Notes under the pieces: model-generated
The model's input: only the letters and a program-made list of their open reading frames with translations
Databases searched by the model: none
What the model was told of the DNA's origin: nothing
Shown here: positions 16,833-23,755 of the stretch, one piece after another
Layout: each line of letters begins with the position of its first letter
Numbering within the stretch: position 1 is the first letter of the stretch
Program-made: the position numbers and the translations under genes
DNA from: Candidatus Omnitrophota bacterium
GTDB taxonomy: Bacteria; Omnitrophota; Omnitrophia; Omnitrophales; JACQLI01
NCBI GenBank assembly: GCA_016179745.1
Contig: JACPCP010000020.1
Location: 1-32,567 of the forward strand
Direction: 5' to 3'
Length of the DNA: 32,567 nucleotides

Positions 16833-18554
16833 ATGAAAAAGCAGAAGCAGACCGGGGAAAAGCCTTACCTGATTTTCGCACGAAAATTCCGGCCGGAAAA
16901 TTTTGACGAGGTGGTGGGCCAGCCCGCCGTCACGCAAATGCTCCGGACGGCCGTCCGCACCGGGAGAATTCCGCAGAGCTTTCTTTTTTCCGGCCCCCGG
17001 GGCGTCGGCAAGACCTCGACGGCGCGGATCCTCGCCAAGGCCCTCAATTGCGCGAAAGGCCCGACCGAAACCCCCTGCGGCGAGTGCGTGATCTGCCAGG
17101 AGATTGCCCGGGCCGTCTCACTCGATGTCCTTGAAATCGACGGCGCCTCGAACCGCGGGATCGACGAGATCCGCACGCTCCGCGAAAACGTGAAATTCAA
17201 GCCCGCCGCCGCACGCTTCAAAATTTACATCATCGACGAAGTCCACCAGATCACCCACGACGGCTTCAACGCCCTTCTCAAAACCCTTGAGGAGCCGCCC
17301 GAGCACGTCAAATTTATTTTTGCCACGACCGAGCCCCACAAGCTCCCGCTCACGATCCTCTCCCGCTGCCAGCGTTTCAATTTCAAGCGGATCACGGCCG
17401 GGGCCATTCAGGCGAAACTGGCGGAGATCGCGAAGCAGGAGGGTTTCAAGACCGAGCCCCGGGCGCTCTTTGAAATTGCGCGGGCGGCAGACGGCAGCCT
17501 GCGCGACGCCGAAAGCCTCCTCGACCAAATCAGCACCCTTTCCGAAGGCCCGATCCGCGAAGATGATGTTTTGCTGGCCCTGGGCCTCGCCTCCGAAGAA
17601 GTTTATTTCGAGCTTCTCCGGGCGCTCCAAAAAGGAGAGGCCCACAAAATTCTGGCCCTTGTCCAGTCGCTTTACGAGACCGGCAAGGACCTCGTCCAAT
17701 TCGGCCGCGGGCTTTTTCAGCTCTTTCGAGACCTCCTCCTGGTCCAAATGGGAAAGGGCGCGGAGAATTTTATCGAGATGAGCCCGGAGGCCGGAAAGCA
17801 ACTCGCGGATTTCAAGGCGGATTTTTCCAAAGAGGAGCTTTTGCTTGCCTTGAGCCTGCTTCAAAATCTTCAGGCCGATCTCCGGCGCGCCGTGGCCCCG
17901 CCCCGGATTTTATTGGAATCGGCCCTTCTCAAATTGCTCCACTTGGAGGGCCTGAAATCCGTGAAGGGGCTTTTGGAGACGGCAGGGGGCAGGACGGTTT
18001 CAAAGGAGACAACGCCCCGGGGTTTGCCGAATCCGGGCGCAAGCCCGGCGCCCGTCCCAAGGACCGTCAAGGCAGAAAGCGGATCCGGCCTTTCAGCGCA
18101 ACCCAAGATGCAGAAAATAGAACCGTCCCCCATGGCCTCGGGCCTTGAAGCCGGACCCTTGACAGCATCGGCCACCCTCACCCACACGCTGAACGACATC
18201 GAACAGGTCTGGCCCCAGGTGCTTGAGACGGTGAAGGCCCGGCAGATTTCCACCGGTCTTTTCCTTGCCGAGGCGGCCCCGGTCGAGGTCACCGGCGAAG
18301 CCATTGTGCTCGGCCTGCCCGAGGAATTTCAATTTCACAAGGAAACCCTGGAGGTGCCCGAAAAGCGGCAAATGGTCGAGGAGGCCTTTAAGCAGGTCCT
18401 CGGCGTCCGGTTTCCGGTCCAGTTTGTGACGACCCGTCTTGCCGGGACCCAAAGCAGTTCGGCACCGGCCCCGGCGTCACCCGCCAAACTTCCCGACGCC
18501 GCCCGTCAGGCCATGGAAATTTTCCAGGGCGCCAAGGTCGTCCGCGCCGATTAA
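16833..18554 (+). CDS. dnaX: DNA polymerase III subunits gamma and tau
   Basis: DnaX is the clamp-loader ATPase. The 573-residue protein has Walker A GPRGVGKTS, a four-Cys zinc module (C-x8-C-x2-C-x2-C in NCAKGPTETPCGECVICQ), Walker B IIDEVHQI, and the SRC motif LSRCQRF, followed by the clamp-loader lid and collar domains. After about residue 380 a Pro/Ala-rich linker leads to a second conserved region (DIEQVWPQVLETVKARQIST), the tau-type C-terminus. The ATG at 16833 has GAGAGGA just upstream. recR follows after 19 bp; the ybaB gene that often lies between them is absent. Confidence 0.95.
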   Translation: MKKQKQTGEKPYLIFARKFRPENFDEVVGQPAVTQMLRTAVRTGRIPQSFLFSGPRGVGKTSTARILAKALNCAKGPTETPCGECVICQEIARAVSLDVLEIDGASNRGIDEIRTLRENVKFKPAAARFKIYIIDEVHQITHDGFNALLKTLEEPPEHVKFIFATTEPHKLPLTILSRCQRFNFKRITAGAIQAKLAEIAKQEGFKTEPRALFEIARAADGSLRDAESLLDQISTLSEGPIREDDVLLALGLASEEVYFELLRALQKGEAHKILALVQSLYETGKDLVQFGRGLFQLFRDLLLVQMGKGAENFIEMSPEAGKQLADFKADFSKEELLLALSLLQNLQADLRRAVAPPRILLESALLKLLHLEGLKSVKGLLETAGGRTVSKETTPRGLPNPGASPAPVPRTVKAESGSGLSAQPKMQKIEPSPMASGLEAGPLTASATLTHTLNDIEQVWPQVLETVKARQISTGLFLAEAAPVEVTGEAIVLGLPEEFQFHKETLEVPEKRQMVEEAFKQVLGVRFPVQFVTTRLAGTQSSSAPAPASPAKLPDAARQAMEIFQGAKVVRAD

Positions 18555-18573
18555 GGCCGGTCCTTTTTAAGTC

Positions 18574-19182
18574 ATGAGAAACCGGGGATATTCGGAGCGG
18601 ATGGCAAGGTTAATCCAGGCCCTGAACCGCCTGCCCGGGATCGGCGAGCGTTCGGCCGAGCGGATCCTCTTCCATTTATTGAAGGCCCCGCTGGAGGAAT
18701 CGACCCACCTCGCAGACCTTTTGAAGCAGGTCCGGGGCGAGGCGCGCTTTTGCAAGACCTGTCACAATTTTTCCGACGCCGAATTCTGCCGGATCTGCGA
18801 AGACCCGACCCGGGAGGGCGCCGTGCTCTGTGTTGTGGAAGACCCGAAAGACGTCATCTCCATTGAAAAAACCGGCGCCTTTAACGGCCGCTACCATGTT
18901 CTCCTGGGGACCCTCTCGCCTTTGGAGGGGGTGGGCCCCGAGGACCTTCAGATTGGAAATCTCCTGAAGCGCGTCAAGTCGGAGAAAATCGAGGAAGTCA
19001 TTCTTGCCACCAACCCCAACACCGAAGGCGAGGCCACGGCCCTTTATCTGGCCGAGGCGTTGAAGCCCTGGGGCGTGAAGGTGACCCGGCTGGCGAGCGG
19101 GATCCCGGTCGGAAGCGCCATCGAATTTATGGATCCCGCCACCCTCCAGCGCTCCCTGGCCGGCCGTCAGCAGTTCGGCTGA
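18574..19182 (+). CDS. recR: Recombination mediator RecR
   Basis: RecR acts with RecO (and RecF) to load RecA at gaps. The 202-residue protein has the helix-hairpin-helix RLPGIGERSAERILFHLL, a C4 zinc finger CKTCHNFSDAEFCRIC, and a TOPRIM domain with CVVEDPKDVISIE, TLSPLEGVGPEDL and NPNTEGEATALYL. Length is standard. The ATG at 18574 is 19 bp after dnaX, so the two are probably co-transcribed. The usual recR end is present, and a structured element at 19234-19322 may terminate the transcript. Confidence 0.96.
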   Translation: MRNRGYSERMARLIQALNRLPGIGERSAERILFHLLKAPLEESTHLADLLKQVRGEARFCKTCHNFSDAEFCRICEDPTREGAVLCVVEDPKDVISIEKTGAFNGRYHVLLGTLSPLEGVGPEDLQIGNLLKRVKSEKIEEVILATNPNTEGEATALYLAEALKPWGVKVTRLASGIPVGSAIEFMDPATLQRSLAGRQQFG

Positions 19183-19233
19183 TCGGGGCCAGGCTGCTTG
19201 CATCCGTCCCCTTTATCAGGCAAGCTTCCAGTA

Positions 19234-19322
19234 GAAGGATCTGAGGCGCAAGTCACGGGCGAGTTCCGGTCCCGTCTCATTCCCGTGACGCATTGGGGGC
19301 AACTTCAGATCCTTCGTTTTTT
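19234..19322 (+). ncRNA. Two-tier stem-loop with T-run: large terminator or small structured RNA
   Basis: An outer 11-bp stem GAAGGATCTGA (19234-19244) / TCAGATCCTTC (19305-19315) encloses an inner 8-bp stem GTCACGGG (19252-19259) / CCCGTGAC (19282-19289). The internal loops have 7 and 15 nt and the apical loop has 22 nt. Six T residues follow at 19317-19322. All pairs are perfect. It sits 51 bp after recR and could be an elaborate intrinsic terminator or an independent small RNA; it lacks the apical motif of SRP RNA. The remaining spacer (19183-19233, 19323-19363) shows nothing else I can name. Confidence 0.5.
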
Positions 19323-19363
19323 ATAACGCCACTCTGGGAACGGCGATCCGCCTTTTGGCAAGG

Positions 19364-19392
19364 TAGAAAACCACAAGCGGCCCGGCTATAAT
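19364..19392 (+). promoter_or_regulatory. Candidate promoter for tRNA-Asn
   Basis: TAGAAA (19364-19369), a 17-bp spacer and a perfect TATAAT (19387-19392) lie about 50 nt upstream of the tRNA-Asn 5' end. No other gene begins in between. Confidence 0.45.
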
Positions 19393-19478
19393 GGCGCCTT
19401 CACTCTTTTTGATCTTTGATATTTGATCTTTGGTTTCTTCTTATTCCCCGGTAGCTCAATGGTGGAGCATCCGGCTGT

Positions 19479-19725
19479 TACGAGGTTAGCAGCTCTCAGA
19501 GGAAACTCTGAGATGAAAAGCGGGCTAAGTCAGGGAAACCTAAAGCCCCAGGGCCAAGGCAATCCTGAGCTAGCATCTTGATTCTTCGCCTTTCCCTCTC
19601 CCTTTTAGGGAGAGGGTTAGGGTGAGGGGCAAGAGGGCAAGTGCAGAGACTTTACACCCGCTACCCTAACGTCGAGTCGAGGGTAAAGAGAAAGTCCGAC
19701 TCTCTGAGCAATCAGAGTCAGATCG
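19479..19725 (+). ncRNA. Group I self-splicing intron in tRNA-Asn (247 nt)
   Basis: P1 pairs exon GGCTGT (ending 19478) with the guide GCAGCT (19489-19494), giving the required U-G pair at the 5' splice site. P10 pairs GGTTA (19484-19488) with exon 2 TAACC. The intron ends in G (19725). P2 is TCTCAGAG/CTCTGAGA with a GAAA loop (19494-19513). P3 is AGCGGG (19519-19524)/CCCGCT (19657-19662). P4-P5 holds GGCAATCCTGAGC, as in cyanobacterial tRNA-Leu introns. P7 is GACTTT (19648-19653)/AAAGTC (19691-19696), P8 ACCCT/AGGGT (19663-19684), and P9 GACTCT/AGAGTC (19698-19719). This looks like subgroup IC3. No ORF is present. Self-splicing is expected from the fold, not shown. Confidence 0.93.
19594..19630 (+). 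repeat. Palindromic interspersed-type repeat inside the intron
   Basis: CCCTCTCCCT (19594-19603) and AGGGAGAGGG (19607-19616) form a perfect 10-bp hairpin, followed by TTAGGGTGAGGGGC. This wording closely resembles a palindromic repeat found scattered in many bacterial genomes. It occupies a peripheral loop between the P4-P5 region and P7, so it extends the intron without disturbing the core. Confidence 0.65.
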
Positions 19726-19765
19726 TAACCGGAGGGTTGCTGGTTCGAGTCCAGCCCGGGGAGCC

Positions 19766-19804
19766 AAAATTGGCGGGGCCACGTCTTGTGGCCTTGCCAA
19801 TTTT
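19766..19804 (+). terminator. Hairpin terminator after tRNA-Asn
   Basis: AAAATTGGC (19766-19774) pairs with GCCAATTTT (19796-19804), and inside it GGCCAC (19777-19782) pairs with GTGGCC (19788-19793) around a 5-nt loop. The 3' arm ends in TTTT and is followed by GTTTCTT. Its A-run/T-run arms could make it work in both directions. Confidence 0.8.
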
Positions 19805-19851
19805 GTTTCTTAGCTGACGGAATTGCAGGGCTATCTAATCCTTCCCGTTGG

Positions 19852-21153
19852 ATGGCGTCCGGTCAAAATGACGTTGTGAAAGAGAATCCCGTTGGCATTG
19901 TCATCGTTGGAGCCGGTGCGGCCGGGCTCATGACCGCAATTCAGGCGGCCAGAGCGCTCCGGGCCCGGGGCGTGCCCGGCTCCCTCCTGCTTCTGGACGG
20001 GCGCCCCACGGTTGGCGCAAAGATCCTGATGTCGGGCGGGACACGGTGCAATGTCACTCACCGGGAAGTGAAACCCTCCGACTTCGAGGGAGGGCCCCGC
20101 CACTTTGTCAAACACGTCCTTGAGGCCTTCACCCCTCAAGCGACCCTCCGGTTGTTTGAAGAAATCGGCGTGAAGCTCGTTCTCGAACCGGGCGGGAAAT
20201 ATTTTCCTGCGACCCACTCGGCAAAGACGGTCTTGGAGGCGCTCCTCAAAGAAACGGACCGGGTCGGGGTCGGCTTGAAAAAGAGGGTCCGGATCACCGC
20301 CGTTCAAAAAGAAGGCGATTTATTTTGTCTCAAAAGTTCGGATGACCTCGATACGGTTTGGGCAAGGAGGGTGGTCCTCACGACCGGAGGCCTTTCTTAT
20401 CCGGCCACAGGGAGCGACGGCGCCGGTTTCGGGATTGCCCGAAGTTTCGGGCACACGATTTTGAAAACATTTCCCGCTCTCACGCCGCTTCTTACGAAGG
20501 ACCCCGGCTGGAAGAATCTCAGCGGGGTTTCACTCGCCGCAAGACTTTCATTTTTTAGAAGGGGGAAAAAAGTCCGTGAGTGCCCGGGCCCTCTTCTCTT
20601 CACGCATTTTGGTTTCAGCGGGCCTGCGGCCCTGGATATCAGCCGGCATTTGGCAGGCGCCGCCCAGGGGGATGGCCCTCGGATCACCGCCAGTTTCCTT
20701 CCCAAGGAAAGCGAAGGGTCGCTTCAGGTCCGTCTTCAATCGGCCCAACAAGCCTATTCGAAGAAGCTCGTAAAAAATCTTCTGACCGGGGAATTTTCAC
20801 TCCCGGCCCGGTTTGTTGAAGTCTTTCTTGAAAAAATCGGGCTGGATGGGGGCCTGCGGATCGGAAATTTTTCCAGTGAAGACAAAAAAAGGCTGATCCG
20901 TTCGCTGCTTCATTACCCGCTGGAGGCGGAAGGCGTTTTCGGCTATTCGAAGGCGGAGGTGACCGCAGGCGGCGTGGACTTGAAGGAGATCAAAGCCGCG
21001 ACGATGGAATCCAAACTCGTAAACGGGCTTTACTTTGCGGGTGAAATCCTGGATGTGGACGGCCGGATCGGCGGATTTAATTTCCAGTGGGCCTGGAGCA
21101 CCGGGGCGCTCGCAGGCCGGAGTGCCGCACGGAGCCTTCTCCAAGCGAATTGA
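19852..21153 (+). CDS. BaiN/HI0933-family FAD-dependent oxidoreductase
   Basis: The protein belongs to the HI0933 (YhiN/BaiN) flavoprotein family. It opens with IVIVGAGAAGLMTAIQAARAL (FAD-binding GxGxxG), continues with the family mark GAKILMSGGTRCNVT, then VLTTGGLSYPATGSDGAGFGIA, and ends with the second FAD contact GLYFAGEILDVDGRIGGFNFQWAWSTG. Members are soluble flavoenzymes with mostly unknown physiological substrates, so no reaction is assigned. I chose ATG 19852 (433 residues) because the frame to its left runs into the tRNA-Asn terminator; a GTG at 19876 is also possible. No strong Shine-Dalgarno is seen. It is followed by the CarD-like gene after about 50-75 bp. Confidence 0.85.
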   Translation: MASGQNDVVKENPVGIVIVGAGAAGLMTAIQAARALRARGVPGSLLLLDGRPTVGAKILMSGGTRCNVTHREVKPSDFEGGPRHFVKHVLEAFTPQATLRLFEEIGVKLVLEPGGKYFPATHSAKTVLEALLKETDRVGVGLKKRVRITAVQKEGDLFCLKSSDDLDTVWARRVVLTTGGLSYPATGSDGAGFGIARSFGHTILKTFPALTPLLTKDPGWKNLSGVSLAARLSFFRRGKKVRECPGPLLFTHFGFSGPAALDISRHLAGAAQGDGPRITASFLPKESEGSLQVRLQSAQQAYSKKLVKNLLTGEFSLPARFVEVFLEKIGLDGGLRIGNFSSEDKKRLIRSLLHYPLEAEGVFGYSKAEVTAGGVDLKEIKAATMESKLVNGLYFAGEILDVDGRIGGFNFQWAWSTGALAGRSAARSLLQAN

Positions 21154-21205
21154 GGCGGCGCCCCGGAAACATAAATAACCTTTTCAAGCGAAACAGCGAT
21201 ACACT

Positions 21206-21784
21206 GTGGTTATTGAAAGAGAGGAAGGATTGACACAACTGATAGGGGCTGAAAGGGTTAGGGGAGATTTGCTCTATCACGCGTTTCATGGATTGTTTCG
21301 CGTGGATGAGGTCATTCAACAGCGCCAGCCGGGGGGGCCCGTCCGGTGCTACTCGCTGGTTCCCCAAAAGGCCGATAAATCGAAAACGCGTTTTACGGTT
21401 GCGGTGACGGGAATCGGAGATTCGGGCTTTCGCGCGCTCGTGTCGCTTCGGGAGGCCAAAGAAATTCTGCAATATTTAGGAAAGAGGGTCGTCGCGGCCA
21501 TCCCCTCCCGTGCCGTTTCGAAGGCCGGTTCCTCCATTCTGCAGGATAACGCTTGGAACCTCGCCCAGACCCTCTTGTCTTTCTCATTTGAGAAGCCTGA
21601 GGCCAAGGACCCGAGGAGCCGTCAAAAGCTGGAACGCTCGGTGAAGGGTCTTGTCGGAGAACTCGCCCTGGTTTTCAACATGACTTTGAAGGAAGCGGCG
21701 GCGAAGGTGAGAAAAAGTCTGGGGGCCGCGTCAAGAGTCAATCCCTCGGTTCTTGCGGCCCTGGCGCATGCCGGCGAAGATTAA
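21206..21784 (+). CDS. CarD-like protein (possible RNA polymerase-binding regulator)
   Basis: The 192-residue protein has an N-terminal segment GAERVRGDLLYHAFHGLFRV followed by RCYSLVPQKAD, which fits the CarD/TRCF interaction fold (consensus: GD-x-V-x-x-x-x-HG-x-x-x-V, then Y-x-L). A mostly helical C-terminal part with repeated basic helices follows, as in CarD-type proteins. Those proteins bind RNA polymerase beta and stabilise open promoter complexes. The first start is GTG 21206; TTG 21230, with GAGG 6 nt upstream, is equally plausible. The C-terminal half is not recognised in detail, and the assignment rests on pattern reading only. Confidence 0.5.
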   Translation: MVIEREEGLTQLIGAERVRGDLLYHAFHGLFRVDEVIQQRQPGGPVRCYSLVPQKADKSKTRFTVAVTGIGDSGFRALVSLREAKEILQYLGKRVVAAIPSRAVSKAGSSILQDNAWNLAQTLLSFSFEKPEAKDPRSRQKLERSVKGLVGELALVFNMTLKEAAAKVRKSLGAASRVNPSVLAALAHAGED

Positions 21785-21790
21785 ATAGTA

Positions 21791-21845
21791 AACAGGGACC
21801 GTCCCTCCATTAAATTTCCTTATTAAGGACCGGGGCTGTCCCTCT
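21791..21845. repeat. GGGAC-N-GTCCC palindromic repeats
   Basis: AGGGACCGTCCCT (palindrome, about 21794-21806) and a diverged partner GGACCGGGGCTGTCCCTC (about 21825-21842) flank an A/T-rich 18-nt centre in the gap before the ABC-F gene. A related palindrome occurs at 25292-25314. They look like members of one interspersed repeat family. Confidence 0.5.
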
Positions 21846-21854
21846 TTGTAAAAA

Positions 21855-23684
21855 ATGCCCGTTCTTCTGCAAGTCAATAAAATCTGCAAGGCCTACGGCG
21901 CCAACGTCCTTTTGGAAGACGCCACCGCGTCCTTTTCGAGCGATCAAAAAATCGGGATGATCGGGAGAAACGGGGCCGGAAAGTCCACCCTCTGCCGGAT
22001 GATCACCGGCCACGAGGCCGCGGCGAGCGGCACGATCACCCGGAACTCCGAGCTCAAGCTGAGCTACCTCGAACAGCACGACACGTTCCATCCGGGGGAG
22101 AAGGTGCTCGATTTTCTCATGCGCACCACGGGCGCTGAAAACTGGCAGTGCGGGGCCACGGCCGCCCGGTTCCGGATCCGGCAGGACCGGCTTGGGGAGC
22201 CGATCCAAAACCTTCCCGGCGGGTATCAAACCCGGGTGAAACTCACCGCGATGCTTCTCGGTGAACCCAATTTTCTGGTCTTGGACGAACCGAGTAACTA
22301 TCTGGATTTGAGCACGCTGATCCTGCTCGAGAATTTCCTCCGCGATTTTAAAGGCGGGCATCTGGTGGTTTCCCACGACCGCGAATTTTTAAAGCGCACC
22401 TGTGACCACACGCTTGAAATTGAATCGGGCCGGCTCACCCTTTATCCCGGTGACATCGAGGAATATTTCGAATTCAAAGAAGACGAACGGGCGCGAAAAG
22501 AGGCCCAGAACAAAGGGATTCAAAAAAAGCGGGACCAGCTTCAGGAATTTATCAGCCGTTTTCGTGCGAAGGCCTCCACCGCCTCCCGGGCCCAGTCCAA
22601 GATGAAACAGCTTGAGCGGCTCAAGATCATCGAAATCGGGCATGAGTTGAGCACGGTGCGTATTCCCATCCCCCAAGTGGAGCGAAGGGCCGGCGTTGCT
22701 TTTTCCTCGAACGAACTTACGATCGGCTATCCCGAAAAAGAGGTAGCGAGCGGGATTCACCTTGAAATCGACCGGGGACAGCGCGTGGCCGTCCTGGGCG
22801 ATAACGGTCAAGGGAAGACCACGTTTTTGAGGACCCTTGCGGGCGACCTTCCGGCCCGGGGAGGGACCTTCCGATGGGGGACGGGGATGAAGCTCGCTTA
22901 CTATGCCCAGCACGTTCTTTCCCTCCTCGATCCGGAGGAGACGGTTTATGCGCACCTTTCGCGTGCGGGCCGGGAAGGGTCCAGCCATCAGGAGATCTTG
23001 GCCATGGCCGGCTGTTTCCTTTTCAAGGGAGAGGATGTGAAGAAAAAAGTGAAAGTCTTGAGCGGAGGCGAGCGCGCCCGGCTCGTCCTGGCAGGGTTGC
23101 TTCTTTCAAAAAGCCAGGCGCTCCTTCTCGACGAGCCGACCAACCACCTGGATTTCGAGACCGTGGAAGCCCTGGGCCACGCCTTGAAGAAATTCCACGG
23201 CACGGTCTTTTTCATCAGTCACGACCGGACCTTCGTGAACCTGATGGCGACCACCATCGTGGAATTTAAAAATGGAAGAGCAAAACGTTACCCCGGCACT
23301 TATGAGGAGTATGTCTATCACCTTGAACAGGCGGCCCGCAGCGGCGGGGAGGAAGAGCCCGTCCGACGCGCTCGAGCCGATGACCCGGTCTCCAAAGCAC
23401 CCGCTTCGTCCGGGAAAGAAAAGACAAAGGAAGACCGGCGAAAACCGAAATCCGAAACATCAAAGATCGAGCAGCAGATGAAAAAGCTGGAACAGCGGAT
23501 GAAACATTTCGTCGAGGAGCGAGACCAGATGCACGAAGAGATCCGGGCGAACCCGTTCCGTTACTCGAAGGAACGCAGCATCCGCCTCAAGGAGCTTCAG
23601 GTCGAGCTCGAAGAGGCCGAAAGCCAATGGTGTCTCCTGCAGGAGAGGTTAGACCAAGGCGCAAGAGTCGGCGCCGGCCAGTGA
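21855..23684 (+). CDS. ABC-F family ATPase (ribosome-associated type)
   Basis: The 609-residue protein has two ABC domains in tandem and no membrane helices, the ABC-F plan. Domain 1 has Walker A GRNGAGKST (37-45), an altered signature LPGGYQTR and LDEPSNYLD. A charged linker follows (about 205-270, KKRDQLQEFISRFRAKAS...). Domain 2 has GDNGQGKTT, LSGGERARL and LDEPTNHLD. The C-terminal 120 residues are charged and coiled-coil-like (KLEQRMKHFVEERDQMHEE), as in Uup-type members. ABC-F proteins mostly act on ribosomes in translation or antibiotic protection; which subfamily this is cannot be settled by eye. It starts ATG 21855 without a clear Shine-Dalgarno. Confidence 0.9.
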   Translation: MPVLLQVNKICKAYGANVLLEDATASFSSDQKIGMIGRNGAGKSTLCRMITGHEAAASGTITRNSELKLSYLEQHDTFHPGEKVLDFLMRTTGAENWQCGATAARFRIRQDRLGEPIQNLPGGYQTRVKLTAMLLGEPNFLVLDEPSNYLDLSTLILLENFLRDFKGGHLVVSHDREFLKRTCDHTLEIESGRLTLYPGDIEEYFEFKEDERARKEAQNKGIQKKRDQLQEFISRFRAKASTASRAQSKMKQLERLKIIEIGHELSTVRIPIPQVERRAGVAFSSNELTIGYPEKEVASGIHLEIDRGQRVAVLGDNGQGKTTFLRTLAGDLPARGGTFRWGTGMKLAYYAQHVLSLLDPEETVYAHLSRAGREGSSHQEILAMAGCFLFKGEDVKKKVKVLSGGERARLVLAGLLLSKSQALLLDEPTNHLDFETVEALGHALKKFHGTVFFISHDRTFVNLMATTIVEFKNGRAKRYPGTYEEYVYHLEQAARSGGEEEPVRRARADDPVSKAPASSGKEKTKEDRRKPKSETSKIEQQMKKLEQRMKHFVEERDQMHEEIRANPFRYSKERSIRLKELQVELEEAESQWCLLQERLDQGARVGAGQ

Positions 23685-23755
23685 CGTTGATCACAGTCTC
23701 CGGCCCCGGTTTTAGAGAAAATCCATAGACCGATTTTAGATTAAAGGAGAAACCG

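Larger units (their letters stand above)
19445..19763 (+). tRNA. tRNA-Asn(GTT), interrupted by a group I intron
   Basis: Exon 1 (19445-19478) and exon 2 (19726-19763) join to a complete tRNA: acceptor TCCCCGG/CCGGGGA, D arm GCTC/GAGC, anticodon stem TCCGG/CCGGA around CTGTTAA (anticodon GTT), T arm GCTGG/CCAGC around TTCGAGT. The discriminator is G and CCA is encoded at 19764-19766. The intron lies between the second and third anticodon bases (positions 35 and 36). Splicing is therefore needed to make any functional tRNA, and a hairpin terminator follows at once. Confidence 0.95.

Noticed and set aside
18555-18573. Missing ybaB between dnaX and recR as a deletion scar
   Set aside because: The 19-bp gap is clean and ybaB position varies between lineages, so no recent loss is implied.
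23687-23716. TTGATC with a possible -10, and an FNR-like half site, before the octahaem cytochrome
   Set aside because: The -10 is poor and the other half of an FNR site (ATCAA) is missing, so neither a promoter nor an oxygen-responsive site is supported.
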